Part shown: positions 54,265 to 62,792 of the stretch, piece after piece
Position numbering within the stretch: position 1 is the first letter of the stretch
Layout: each line of letters begins with the position of its first letter
Assembly (NCBI RefSeq): GCF_019635515.1
Contig: NZ_JAHBZI010000001.1
Coordinates: forward strand, 248,001-312,000
Reading direction: 5' to 3'
DNA from: Sphingomonas sp.
GTDB taxonomy: Bacteria > Pseudomonadota > Alphaproteobacteria > Sphingomonadales > Sphingomonadaceae
DNA length: 64,000 nucleotides
Position numbers and translations under genes: made by a program
Notes under the pieces: generated by a model
What the model saw: only the letters and a program-made list of their open reading frames with translations
The model's database searches: none
Told to the model about the DNA's origin: nothing

Positions 54265-54679
54265 TGCTCTTCTCCAGAATCCAGACCCAGAAGGCCGCCG
54301 TGGCGACGACCGAGAACACGAAGGTGACCATGGCCGTGGTCTTGTTGCCCTTCAGTTCGAAATTGGCGCCCTGATCGAGGAACAGGTGGCGCACGCCCGA
54401 TGCCATGTGCTGGAAGAATGCCCAGGTCAGGCCGACGCCGACGATCCAGCCGATGGCGTTGAGCTTGCCCGAGCTGTAGGTGAACGGGTCGAGGAAGCCC
54501 GCATAGGCCGCCGGGCCCGAAGCGGTGGCGGTCAGCCACCATACGAACAGGATCGTGCCGAGCGTCGCCATGCCGGTGCCGGTGGCGCGGTGGATGATCG
54601 AGACCGCCATGCCGGGTCCCCATTTCCAGATCGTGAGGTGCGGCGAAAGCGGGCGCGCTTCGTTGCGGACGTTGGCCAA
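54257..54679 (-). CDS. sdhC: Succinate dehydrogenase cytochrome b556 subunit
   Basis: A 140-residue membrane subunit. RPLSPHLTIWKWGPGMAVSI with SIIHRATGTG, and HMASGVRHLFLDQG with the haem-ligating His, are diagnostic. It is the first gene of the sdh transcription unit; the 164-base region 54680-54843 separates it from the divergent chemoreceptor and should contain both promoters, though I cannot mark a firm consensus. Confidence 0.95.
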   Translation of the reverse strand: MANVRNEARPLSPHLTIWKWGPGMAVSIIHRATGTGMATLGTILFVWWLTATASGPAAYAGFLDPFTYSSGKLNAIGWIVGVGLTWAFFQHMASGVRHLFLDQGANFELKGNKTTAMVTFVFSVVATAAFWVWILEKSNG

Positions 54680-54843
54680 ATGGCGTTCCTTTCGGGTCGT
54701 TGCCGCTTCCTTAGTCTGCCCTTCCGCCGATGCAAGCCGGGATGCTCGCCAGCTCGTCTTGGCTAACCGGGTCTTAACCAGTTCGGCGCATAGCTTTCCG
54801 CAACGGATCGAGTGGCTTGCCCGCTCGCGCGAAGGGAAACCCT

Positions 54844-56214
54844 GTGACGACTGCCGCCTCCATTGCCAGCCTGCCCGCGCCCGGCACCATGACCGCTCGC
54901 ATCGACGTAAGCTCGCGCCTGCGCATTTTCGATTTCGAAGGCTCGCTGATCGCCAGCAGCCGCGAGGTGTGGAACACGCTCGAGCCCGAGATCCAGGCGG
55001 TCTCCGGCGCCTATTGGCAGCAATGGCTGCGCTGCTTCGCCGATGAGAGCAGTTGGGCCCCCGACGATACTCAGAAGATGATCGATGTCGGCGCGGTGTT
55101 CCTCAAGAATCGCTTCCTCGATACTTCGGGCACCGCCTGGGTCGAATCGATCGAGCGCTCGGTCGCCGCGGCCTATGCCAAGGATGTGCCGCCGATGGCG
55201 CTCCTGTCGATGATCAGCGCCAGCGATCGCGCCGCGCTGGAAGTGCTGATGCGCCGTGTCGGTACCGGCGATCCCAAGCTTCCCGTGCTGATCGACACGC
55301 TGATGCGGCTCTCGGCGCTCGAAGGCGACATCACCGTCGAAATCTACAACATGTACCGCGAATATGGCGCCCAGACCGCGCGCGACGTGCTCACCGCCGA
55401 TTTCCGCGACTCGATCGGAGCCACCGTCGAGCGGGCATCGCGCGAAGGCGATGCGCTGCGCATCCAGGCCGTCCACACCTCGGCTTCGGCGCGTGGCATG
55501 CTTGGCAAGGCCAGCGAGGTTGCCGCCGCCGCCGAGCAATCGGCGGTTGCGATGCGCGAGGCGGCATCGACGGCGGCGGGCCTGATCCGGGCCATCGAGG
55601 ACGCCCGCATGGAAGTCGAGGCCGCTGCCGAGATCGCCACCCGCGCGTCGGGACAGGCGGGGGCTGCGGTCGGCACCAGCGAGGCGCTTTCCGATCATGC
55701 CAAGTCGATCGAATCGATCCTCGGCCTGATCCGCGACATTGCCGGGCAGACCAATTTGCTCGCGCTCAACGCGACGATCGAGGCCGCCCGTGCCGGTGAT
55801 GCCGGCCGTGGTTTCGCGGTGGTCGCGCAGGAAGTGAAAAGCCTCGCCAACCAGACCGCGCGCGCCACCGACGACATCGCCGCCAAGATCGCCGCGATCC
55901 AGTCGGCGACGCGCTCGACCGTCGAGACCAATGTCTCGATCCGCGAGACCGTCAGCGAAGTTCAGGAAAGCGCCCACCGCATCCGCAGCGCGATGGAGAT
56001 CCAGGCGCAGACCGTGACCGCGATCACCGCCGCCGTCGATGAGACCGCGCTCGCCGCGGATTCGATGTCGGCGACGATCGGTGCGATCCGCGAGGACACC
56101 GAATCGGTTGCCAGCGAGATCGATCGGGTCGGACAGGGCTTCGCCGCCCTCGACGGCCAGCTCGCCAGCCTCAAGACCAGCGCCGGCGACTTCGTCGCCA
56201 AGGTCGCGGCGTAA
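54844..56214 (+). CDS. Soluble methyl-accepting chemoreceptor 1, globin-like N-terminus
   Basis: A 456-residue cytoplasmic receptor without membrane helices. The N-terminal domain (about 22-180) looks like a sensor globin by helix pattern and aligns with that of the next gene around the shared WVE (W99). The signalling domain has the hairpin-tip motif [20 protein letters not shown]. The aligned proximal haem His position is occupied by Ala110, so haem binding is doubtful. The start is GTG at 54844, preceded by GAAGGG. It pairs with a second receptor 12 bases downstream. Confidence 0.85.
   Translation: MTTAASIASLPAPGTMTARIDVSSRLRIFDFEGSLIASSREVWNTLEPEIQAVSGAYWQQWLRCFADESSWAPDDTQKMIDVGAVFLKNRFLDTSGTAWVESIERSVAAAYAKDVPPMALLSMISASDRAALEVLMRRVGTGDPKLPVLIDTLMRLSALEGDITVEIYNMYREYGAQTARDVLTADFRDSIGATVERASREGDALRIQAVHTSASARGMLGKASEVAAAAEQSAVAMREAASTAAGLIRAIEDARMEVEAAAEIATRASGQAGAAVGTSEALSDHAKSIESILGLIRDIAGQTNLLALNATIEAARAGDAGRGFAVVAQEVKSLANQTARATDDIAAKIAAIQSATRSTVETNVSIRETVSEVQESAHRIRSAMEIQAQTVTAITAAVDETALAADSMSATIGAIREDTESVASEIDRVGQGFAALDGQLASLKTSAGDFVAKVAA
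55486..56100 (+). repeat. 615-base direct repeat, copy 1 (chemoreceptor signalling domain)
   Basis: This block in receptor 1 matches 56866-57480 in receptor 2 at every position except 55722 (C here, T at 57102), a synonymous change in a Leu codon. The offset is exactly 1380 bases. Outside the block the genes diverge at once, which points to recent gene conversion or segmental duplication. Confidence 0.97.
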
Positions 56215-56226
56215 GGGAGATTATAG

Positions 56227-57594
56227 ATGATGGGTAAGCGCGAACCTGGGCATTGGACCGGCGGAAGCCGTTCGGTGGCCGATCATCGCCGCGAATATGA
56301 CTGGGATGGCGCGATCGAGCCCGGCTGCCGCGAGATCTGCAAACTGGTCGGCACGCGTCAGCGCGAGATCGCCGAAGGCTTCTGGCGGCATTACAAGGCG
56401 CTGCCGGCGAGCGCACCGGTGCAAGGGATCCTCGATAATCCCGAAAGCTATGAAGAGCAGATCGCGCGGGGCACGATCTACGGCACGCTCAAGTTCGAGA
56501 AGCCGTTCAGCGAGGAATGGGTTGAGATGGTGTGCGGCTACGCCGCCGAGACCTATCGGGCCGGGATTCCGCTGCCGGCGGTGATCGCCGCCTTCTCCTA
56601 TGCTCATAGCGAGACGATGCGCGTTCTGCGCGAGGAGCTGAAGGGCGATGCCGAGACGCTCGGCCGGCTCTGCGACGTCGTGCAGCGCATGGCGATGGCC
56701 GAGGCCGACCTGATGGCGGGTCATCTCGGCGCGCGCGACGCCGCCCAAGCCGACGAGGATCGCCGGGGCCGTTCGATCGCATTCCAGGCGAGCATCGCCG
56801 AATCGATCCAGAGCGCGACCGAAGCCGGCAACCGTATCCGTGTCCAGGCGCAGGGCGCGTCGAGCTCGGCGCGTGGCATGCTTGGCAAGGCCAGCGAGGT
56901 TGCCGCCGCCGCCGAGCAATCGGCGGTTGCGATGCGCGAGGCGGCATCGACGGCGGCGGGCCTGATCCGGGCCATCGAGGACGCCCGCATGGAAGTCGAG
57001 GCCGCTGCCGAGATCGCCACCCGCGCGTCGGGACAGGCGGGGGCTGCGGTCGGCACCAGCGAGGCGCTTTCCGATCATGCCAAGTCGATCGAATCGATCC
57101 TTGGCCTGATCCGCGACATTGCCGGGCAGACCAATTTGCTCGCGCTCAACGCGACGATCGAGGCCGCCCGTGCCGGTGATGCCGGCCGTGGTTTCGCGGT
57201 GGTCGCGCAGGAAGTGAAAAGCCTCGCCAACCAGACCGCGCGCGCCACCGACGACATCGCCGCCAAGATCGCCGCGATCCAGTCGGCGACGCGCTCGACC
57301 GTCGAGACCAATGTCTCGATCCGCGAGACCGTCAGCGAAGTTCAGGAAAGCGCCCACCGCATCCGCAGCGCGATGGAGATCCAGGCGCAGACCGTGACCG
57401 CGATCACCGCCGCCGTCGATGAGACCGCGCTCGCCGCGGATTCGATGTCGGCGACGATCGGTGCGATCCGCGAGGACACCAAATCGGTCACCAGCGAGAT
57501 CGACACGCTCCAGCGCGACGTGACCGAAGTCGATGACAAGCTGCACCGCCTGCGCGACGCGGCGGACAGCTTCTCGAGCAGCGTGGCGGCTTAA
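56227..57594 (+). CDS. Soluble methyl-accepting chemoreceptor 2, globin-like N-terminus
   Basis: A 455-residue cytoplasmic receptor. The N-terminal domain (about 25-190) resembles a globin-coupled sensor, with [20 protein letters not shown] aligning to the proximal F-helix region, but Thr109 stands where the haem His is expected. The signalling domain is almost identical in DNA to the first receptor's. It has no membrane helix. It starts 12 bases after receptor 1 with AGGGAG upstream. The two probably heteromerise or share CheA/CheW, but no che genes are in view. Confidence 0.85.
   Translation: MMGKREPGHWTGGSRSVADHRREYDWDGAIEPGCREICKLVGTRQREIAEGFWRHYKALPASAPVQGILDNPESYEEQIARGTIYGTLKFEKPFSEEWVEMVCGYAAETYRAGIPLPAVIAAFSYAHSETMRVLREELKGDAETLGRLCDVVQRMAMAEADLMAGHLGARDAAQADEDRRGRSIAFQASIAESIQSATEAGNRIRVQAQGASSSARGMLGKASEVAAAAEQSAVAMREAASTAAGLIRAIEDARMEVEAAAEIATRASGQAGAAVGTSEALSDHAKSIESILGLIRDIAGQTNLLALNATIEAARAGDAGRGFAVVAQEVKSLANQTARATDDIAAKIAAIQSATRSTVETNVSIRETVSEVQESAHRIRSAMEIQAQTVTAITAAVDETALAADSMSATIGAIREDTKSVTSEIDTLQRDVTEVDDKLHRLRDAADSFSSSVAA
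56866..57480 (+). repeat. 615-base direct repeat, copy 2 (chemoreceptor signalling domain)
   Basis: This is the second copy of the block at 55486-56100, lying in receptor 2 with 1 mismatch in 615 bases. The tandem arrangement makes the locus prone to slipped recombination that would fuse the two genes. Confidence 0.97.
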
Positions 57595-57603
57595 CCAACC
57601 CAG

Positions 57604-57680
57604 CGCTCCTGCGAAAGCGGGAGCCCAGGATCGCAATGGTAACGCCAATGGCCCTAGGCTCCCGCTTTCGCGGGAGCACG
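57604..57680. repeat. REP-like palindromic element, copy C
   Basis: Perfect arms GCGAAAGCGGGAGCC (57611-57625) and GGCTCCCGCTTTCGC (57657-57671) flank a 31-base spacer; outer GCTCCT and GGGAGC bases extend the symmetry. It lies between chemoreceptor 2 and the SDR gene. Same family as copies at 4291, 28681 and 61296. Confidence 0.88.
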
Positions 57681-57700
57681 GGAGCGGCTAAGCGCAACCG

Positions 57701-58402
57701 ATGGCCACCCATATCCTCCTGACTGGCAGCAGCCGCGGCATCGGCGCGGCGATCGCGGACTCCTTCGCGAACGATGACGTTCGCCTGATCGGTCACGGTA
57801 CCAGCAGCGGCATCGCCGCCGATTTCGACAGCGCCGGCGGCGCCGGGTCGCTGTGGCAAAAGGCCCTCGATGCGCTCGATGGCCGCATCGACGTGCTGAT
57901 CAACAATGCCGGCATCTTCGAAAGCAACCCGATCGCCCAAGACGATGCCGCCTGGGTCGCCAATTGGGAGCGGACAATGCGCGTCAATCTGACCGCCTCC
58001 GCCGAACTCTGCCGTCTCGCCATCCTCCATTGGCAGAAGGGAAAGCGCGGCGGCCGCATCGTCAACATGGCCAGCCGCGCCGCCTATCGCGGCGACTCGC
58101 CCGCGCACTGGCATTATGCCGCATCCAAGGCCGGCATGGTCGGCATGACCAAGTCGATCGCCCGCGGCTATGCGAGCGACGGCATCCTCGCCTTCGCGAT
58201 CTGCCCCGGCTTCACCATGACCGGCATGGCCGAGGAATATCTCGCCAGCCGCGGCGGCGATAAATTGCTTGCCGACATTCCCTTGGGCCGCGTTGCCGAA
58301 ACCGCTGAAGTCGCCACGCTGGCGCGCTTCTGCGCGCTGGAGGCGCCGCCATCGATGACCGGGTCGGTGCTCGACATCAACGGCGCGAGCTATGTGCGTT
58401 AA
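57701..58402 (+). CDS. Short-chain dehydrogenase/reductase
   Basis: A 233-residue classical SDR. The nucleotide site is TGSSRGIGAAIA, NNAG is at 68-71, the catalytic triad is Ser125, Tyr139 and Lys143 (HYAASKAG), and CPGFTMTGMA follows. The substrate is unknown; the 3-oxoacyl-ACP reductase-like subgroup is likely. It starts 21 bases after the palindromic element and is 42 bases from prmA. Confidence 0.92.
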   Translation: MATHILLTGSSRGIGAAIADSFANDDVRLIGHGTSSGIAADFDSAGGAGSLWQKALDALDGRIDVLINNAGIFESNPIAQDDAAWVANWERTMRVNLTASAELCRLAILHWQKGKRGGRIVNMASRAAYRGDSPAHWHYAASKAGMVGMTKSIARGYASDGILAFAICPGFTMTGMAEEYLASRGGDKLLADIPLGRVAETAEVATLARFCALEAPPSMTGSVLDINGASYVR

Positions 58403-58444
58403 TTTGCGCGGCTCCCGCCGTGCCGCGACAACAAGGATTCCGCG

Positions 58445-59410
58445 ATGAGCAGCTGGAAGCTCACACTCCCCTGCACCCGCGACGAGGCCGAGGCGATCGA
58501 CGCCGGCGAAATCGATCTCGATCCGGCACCGGTGCTGCTGACCAGCGAGACGATCGCCGACGATCCGGAAAGCTGGCAGCTCGAAGCCTATTTCGACGGC
58601 AAGCCCAATAGCGGCATGATCGATGCGGTCCGGCGGCTGGTGCCCAGTTCCGCGGCGGTGCGCGCGGCGCCCGAGAAAATTCGCGATCAGGACTGGGTGA
58701 CGCTCAGCCAGTCGGGGATCGAGCCGGTCCATGCCGGGCGCTTCTATGTCCACACCGAAACCAACAAGGGCGTGGTGCCAGCTGGCGCCAAGGCGTACCG
58801 GATCGATGCCGGCCTCGCCTTCGGCACCGGCACCCATGAGACCACCTCAGGCTGCCTGATCGCGCTCGGCGACCTCGCCGCGGCGGGCAAGCGCTTCGAC
58901 AATGTGGCAGATATCGGCACCGGCACCGGCCTGCTCGCCTTTGCCGCGATGCATCTTTGGCCGCGCGCCTATGCGACCGCATCGGATATCGATCCACGCT
59001 CGATCGACGTGACGGCGGAGAATGCCGGGTTGAACGGTGTGGCTCTGGGCGGCGGTCGCGGTGCGCTGTCGCTGGCGGTCGCGCCGGGCCTCGAACATCC
59101 GCTGCTGATCGGCCGCGCTCCCTATGATCTGATCCTCGCCAACATCCTCGCCGGCCCGCTCACCGAATTGGCGCCGACGATCGGCATGGCGCTGGCGGAG
59201 GGTGGGACGCTGGTGCTGGCTGGCCTGCTGCACTCGCAGGCCGAGACGGTGGCGCGCGCCTATCGCCGCCAGGGCCTGCGTCTGGTCGCCCGGATCGACC
59301 GCGGCGACTGGCCGACGCTGATTCTGGCAAAGCGCCACCGCTTCGGCGCGGATCGCGTGACGCGCATGAGCCGCGGCAAGGGCGAGGCGCCGGGGTTCGG
59401 AAGCTGGTGA
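58445..59410 (+). CDS. prmA: Ribosomal protein L11 methyltransferase
   Basis: A 321-residue SAM-dependent enzyme trimethylating L11. A short N-terminal domain precedes the methyltransferase fold, with GLAFGTGTHETTSGCL, the SAM motif DIGTGTGLLAFAA and LILANILAGPLTELAPTI, the usual PrmA signature. The tail MSRGKGEAPGFGSW is a lineage-specific extension. Its stop lies 1 base from the stop of the convergent 80-aa gene. Confidence 0.95.
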   Translation: MSSWKLTLPCTRDEAEAIDAGEIDLDPAPVLLTSETIADDPESWQLEAYFDGKPNSGMIDAVRRLVPSSAAVRAAPEKIRDQDWVTLSQSGIEPVHAGRFYVHTETNKGVVPAGAKAYRIDAGLAFGTGTHETTSGCLIALGDLAAAGKRFDNVADIGTGTGLLAFAAMHLWPRAYATASDIDPRSIDVTAENAGLNGVALGGGRGALSLAVAPGLEHPLLIGRAPYDLILANILAGPLTELAPTIGMALAEGGTLVLAGLLHSQAETVARAYRRQGLRLVARIDRGDWPTLILAKRHRFGADRVTRMSRGKGEAPGFGSW

Positions 59411-59411
59411 G

Positions 59412-59654
59412 CTAAAGCTGCTCAGCCTCTGCCAGTAGCCGGCGAAGTACCGCCTTGCCTTCATCATCTAGAGGCAGATTAACCGCCAACGACTTGAGGC
59501 GGATGGCATCCAATGTTCGATCTCTGATCGGTATCGAGATGAAGTCGTCCCAATCCCACTGGCCGCTGTTGCCATCGAGAAAGTCACGCAGCGCGTTGGA
59601 AACTTGTCGAGGCGTGAGATCGGCGCGCCCCAAACCAGCGAGCCATTTCAGCAC
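59412..59654 (-). CDS. Small conserved-type protein coupled to phhA (80 aa)
   Basis: An 80-residue protein starting GTG at 59654, overlapping the phhA end by 7 bases (GTGCTGA). Segments PRQVSNALRDFLDG, WDWDDFISIPI and LPLDDEGKAVLRRLLAEAE resemble small proteins of unknown function found in many proteobacteria (recollection, not searched). It is tightly coupled to phhA; a regulatory or unrelated role cannot be told apart. Confidence 0.7.
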   Translation of the reverse strand: MLKWLAGLGRADLTPRQVSNALRDFLDGNSGQWDWDDFISIPIRDRTLDAIRLKSLAVNLPLDDEGKAVLRRLLAEAEQL

Positions 59655-60514
59655 TTCGCATTCGCATATGCCTGCGTCCCCCGCGTGATCACGCGATCTT
59701 CCGGCAGGATCGTCGCGATCGGGATATCCGGCTGTGCGAGCAGCTCGCGATAGAGCGGCGCGAAATCGGTCTCGACGGTGACGCGGAGCAGCTCGTCGAA
59801 GTTCGGGATCACGAAATAATTCTGCTGGAAATCGTCGATCCGGTAATCGGTGCGCATCACCCGCCTGAGATCGAAGCCGATCCGGTTGGGGCTCGGATCC
59901 TCCAGCGCGAAGATGCTCTCGGCGAAGCTCGATACGATCCCCGAGCCGTAGATGCGCAGATCGCCCTCTTCCTCGATCAGCCCGAACTCGACCGTGTACC
60001 AGTAAAGCCGGCCGAGCTGCTTGAGCGCGCCCAGCTCCAGCGCGCGATTTCCGCCGCGGCCATAGGCTTCGAGATAGTCGGCGAACACCGGATCGGCGAG
60101 CATCGGCACATGCCCGAACACGTCGTGGAAGACGTCGGGCTCCTGGATATAGTCGAGCTGATCGGGGCGGCGGATGAAATTGCCGGCGACGAAGCGGCGA
60201 TTGGCCATGTGATCGAAGAACACATCGTCGGGCACCAGACCCGGCACCGCGACGACCTGCCATCCGGTCAGCTTCATCAGCCGCTCGGACAATTGCTCGA
60301 AATTGGGGATGCCGCCGTTCGACAGCTTCAGCGCGTCGAGGCCCTTCAGATACGCCTTGCTCGCGCGGCCGGGGAGCAACTTCGCCTGACGCGCGTAGAG
60401 CGTATCCCAGGTGGCGTGTTCTTCGGCGGTGTATGCGTCCCAATTCTGCGGAATCGTCCAGTCGGCGGCCGAGCCTTCGGGAGGACGATCCAGTACGTGG
60501 GTGGTTTCAGCCAT
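59648..60514 (-). CDS. phhA: Phenylalanine 4-hydroxylase
   Basis: A 288-residue iron/pterin monooxygenase making tyrosine from phenylalanine. The iron ligands His130, His135 (HDVFGHVP) and Glu176 (WYTVEFG) have the same spacing (5 and 41) as in Chromobacterium phenylalanine hydroxylase. The N-terminal regulatory domain of the animal enzyme is absent. The start is ATG at 60514. The pterin-recycling dehydratase (PhhB) gene is not adjacent. It is divergent from the hydrolase, with 34 bases between. Confidence 0.95.
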   Translation of the reverse strand: MAETTHVLDRPPEGSAADWTIPQNWDAYTAEEHATWDTLYARQAKLLPGRASKAYLKGLDALKLSNGGIPNFEQLSERLMKLTGWQVVAVPGLVPDDVFFDHMANRRFVAGNFIRRPDQLDYIQEPDVFHDVFGHVPMLADPVFADYLEAYGRGGNRALELGALKQLGRLYWYTVEFGLIEEEGDLRIYGSGIVSSFAESIFALEDPSPNRIGFDLRRVMRTDYRIDDFQQNYFVIPNFDELLRVTVETDFAPLYRELLAQPDIPIATILPEDRVITRGTQAYANAKC

Positions 60515-60548
60515 CGGCAAGGCATAGCATGATCGCGACAAGTACCAA

Positions 60549-61319
60549 ATGATACGGATCATGACGCGAACCCTGGACAGGCTTTTGCCGAGCACCGCCG
60601 CCGAGCCGCCGCCCAAGCTGGCGATCGCGCTCGAATGGCCGCGCGCGGCGTGGACGCTGATGCGGCTGGCCGGGAGCAGCTGGGCGAAGGATTTGCCGCC
60701 CGGCGACGGCCGCCCGGTGCTGGTGCTGCCGGGATTGTTCAACACCGATCGCTCGAACACCGCGCTGCGGCACATGCTTCGCAAGCTCGGCTACCGCGCC
60801 TATGGCTGGGGGCTGAAGCGCAATCTCGGCGTGCGCACCGTCGGCAACGAGAATGAGCGGCTGATCGCGCGCATCGCCGCGATCCATGCCGAAACCGGCG
60901 AAAAGGTCACGCTGATCGGCATCTCATTGGGCGGGATCATGGCCCGGCTGGCGGCGCATCGGCATCCCGAGCTGGTCCGCGAAGTCATCACGATCAGCTC
61001 GCCCTTCGCCGGGCCGCCGACCGCGACCAATGTCTGGCGGCAGTTCGAATGGCTGACCGGCGAGAAGATCGGCGACGCGGCGGTGATCGCCCGGCGCGAG
61101 GAAGCGGGACGGCCTCTGCCCGTGCCGGCGACGGCGATCTGGAGCCGCAGCGATGGACTGGTCAACGGCCTGATCTGCCGCGAAGCCGAAGACGGCAATG
61201 CCCGTGCGATCGAGATCAGCAGCAGCCATTTGTTCGTGCAGATGAAGCCGGAAACGCTGCGCGCGGTGGCGCGAGTTTTGGCTGGTCGGGCATGCGCTCC
61301 TGTGGAAGCGGGAGCCTAG
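60549..61319 (+). CDS. Alpha/beta-hydrolase (esterase/lipase-like)
   Basis: A 256-residue hydrolase. The nucleophile elbow is GISLGG with Ser126; VLVLPGLFNTDRSN is the oxyanion-hole region and SSSHLF near the C-terminus contains the probable catalytic His. The start is ATG at 60549 or 60561. The last 8 codons and the stop lie inside palindromic element D, so the natural C-terminus was probably altered when the element inserted or spread. Confidence 0.85.
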   Translation: MIRIMTRTLDRLLPSTAAEPPPKLAIALEWPRAAWTLMRLAGSSWAKDLPPGDGRPVLVLPGLFNTDRSNTALRHMLRKLGYRAYGWGLKRNLGVRTVGNENERLIARIAAIHAETGEKVTLIGISLGGIMARLAAHRHPELVREVITISSPFAGPPTATNVWRQFEWLTGEKIGDAAVIARREEAGRPLPVPATAIWSRSDGLVNGLICREAEDGNARAIEISSSHLFVQMKPETLRAVARVLAGRACAPVEAGA

Positions 61320-61367
61320 TCACGGGCGAGAAGGCTGGTGGTCCCGGGCTCCCGCTTTCGCTGGAGC
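61296..61367. repeat. REP-like palindromic element, copy D (ends the hydrolase gene)
   Basis: Arms GGAAGCGGGAGCC (61304-61316) and GGCTCCCGCTTTC (61347-61359) pair with one mismatch. The left arm encodes the hydrolase C-terminal residues and the TAG stop. It belongs to the family of copies A, B and C. Confidence 0.85.
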
Positions 61368-61374
61368 ACCAGGA

Positions 61375-61668
61375 TCAATCGTCGCCGCGCCTGTGCTTGC
61401 GGTCCTGGCGCTGCTTTTCCTTGAGCTCGGCGTCTTTCCACCGGGCGTCCTCGTCGGCGGCGCGGCGCGCCTTGCCTTCGGCGGCTTCCTTCTTGCGCAT
61501 CTTCTTGCCGTAATTGCGGTCGGCTTCGCTCTGGCTGGTCGTCGCCCAGTCGACGCCCTGACTGGCCGCCTTCACCGGCAGCGTCGCGACATCGACGAGT
61601 GTCTTGGCGATGCAGCCGCCCGCTAGCAGCGGCAAAGCCATGATCAGTGGTAACAAAATCTTGCGCAT
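61375..61668 (-). CDS. Predicted lipoprotein, highly charged
   Basis: A 97-residue protein with a lipoprotein signal: hydrophobic MRKILLPLIMALPL followed by LAGGC, where Cys19 should be lipidated. The mature part is short and rich in Lys, Arg, Glu and Asp (KKMRKKEAAEGKARR), probably helical. No family is recognised. It follows the GDPD gene by 9 bases on the same strand, so the two are co-transcribed. Confidence 0.8.
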   Translation of the reverse strand: MRKILLPLIMALPLLAGGCIAKTLVDVATLPVKAASQGVDWATTSQSEADRNYGKKMRKKEAAEGKARRAADEDARWKDAELKEKQRQDRKHRRGDD

Positions 61669-61677
61669 GTCAGCCCC

Positions 61678-62748
61678 TCACTTCGCGGGCGTCCGGAAGG
61701 ACTCGCGCGCCTGGGCACCGATATAGGGGTAATCCGTGAAGAAACCGTCGACGCCCAAGCCGATGAAAAACCGGATTTCCTCGAGCAATCGGCCATGCTC
61801 GGCGGGGTCGGTTCCCGTGCGATAGGCGAGGTTGAGAAACGCGTTCTCGGCGCGGAAGGTCCAGGGATGGACCTTGAGGCCCGCGGCGTGCGCATCGGCG
61901 ATCAGCGTCGTCGGCTTGTTGTCCGCGGCAAGAATCTGGGTCAGCTCGGGGCCAATGCCATAGGCGTAAGCCGCGATCTGCTTGAGCGCCGCTGGCTCGG
62001 CCATCTCGCGATAGGTGGCGTAGGAACCATCGGCGGGCGCGGTCGCCGGCTTGATCAGCTGGATCAGCCTTACCTTTGTTTTCTGGTGCAGCGCCTTGAG
62101 ATTATTGACCTCGAACGACTGGATGAACACCGGCGCATCGGCGCGGTCCCAGCCCGCCTTCTTCAGCGCCGCGAGCAGCTTCGGCTCGATCGCCAGGCCC
62201 AAGGCCGCGAAATAGCTCGGGTGCTTGGTCTCGGGATAGATGCCGATCGTCCGTCCGCTCTCGGCGCCGGCGCGCTTTGCGAGGGCGATGACTTCCTCGA
62301 GCGTGGGGATCTCGGCCTGACCATTATATTGGGTGTTGGCCGGGCGCATCTGCGGCAGCCGCTCGATCGCGCGCAGCGTCTTCAATTCGGCGAGGGTGAA
62401 ATCCTCGGTGAACCAGCCGGTTTCCTTGACCCCGTCGATCGTCTTGGTCGTCCGCCGCGCCGCGAATTCGGGATGCTGGGCGATGTCGGTGGTTTCGACG
62501 ATATTGTTCTCGTGGCGAACGACGAGGTGCCCGTCTTTGGTTGGCACCAGATCGGGCTCGATATAGTCGGCACCCTGTTTGATCGCCAGCTCATAGGCCA
62601 GCAGCGTATGCTCGGGCCGCTCGCCGCTGGCGCCGCGATGGGCGATCACCAGCGGGCCGGTTTCCATTTTGTGCTCGGCAGTCGTCGCGCAGCCCCCCGC
62701 AGTCAGCCATGCCGCCATAATCAACGATCTCGCCAGTGCCCGCATCAC
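61678..62748 (-). CDS. Glycerophosphodiester phosphodiesterase, lipoprotein-like
   Basis: A 356-residue enzyme of GlpQ type. N-terminal lipobox TAGGC, then HRGASGERPEHTLLAY with catalytic His and a DLVPTKDGHLVVRHE segment carrying metal ligands; the C-terminus contains GVDGFFTDYP. It hydrolyses glycerophosphodiesters in the periplasm. It is the first gene of the pair with the charged lipoprotein and is divergent from the XdhC-like gene. Confidence 0.93.
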   Translation of the reverse strand: MMRALARSLIMAAWLTAGGCATTAEHKMETGPLVIAHRGASGERPEHTLLAYELAIKQGADYIEPDLVPTKDGHLVVRHENNIVETTDIAQHPEFAARRTTKTIDGVKETGWFTEDFTLAELKTLRAIERLPQMRPANTQYNGQAEIPTLEEVIALAKRAGAESGRTIGIYPETKHPSYFAALGLAIEPKLLAALKKAGWDRADAPVFIQSFEVNNLKALHQKTKVRLIQLIKPATAPADGSYATYREMAEPAALKQIAAYAYGIGPELTQILAADNKPTTLIADAHAAGLKVHPWTFRAENAFLNLAYRTGTDPAEHGRLLEEIRFFIGLGVDGFFTDYPYIGAQARESFRTPAK

Positions 62749-62792
62749 GCGCTAGTCGATAGCGCATATCTGTGACGGGAGCGAGGCGAAGC

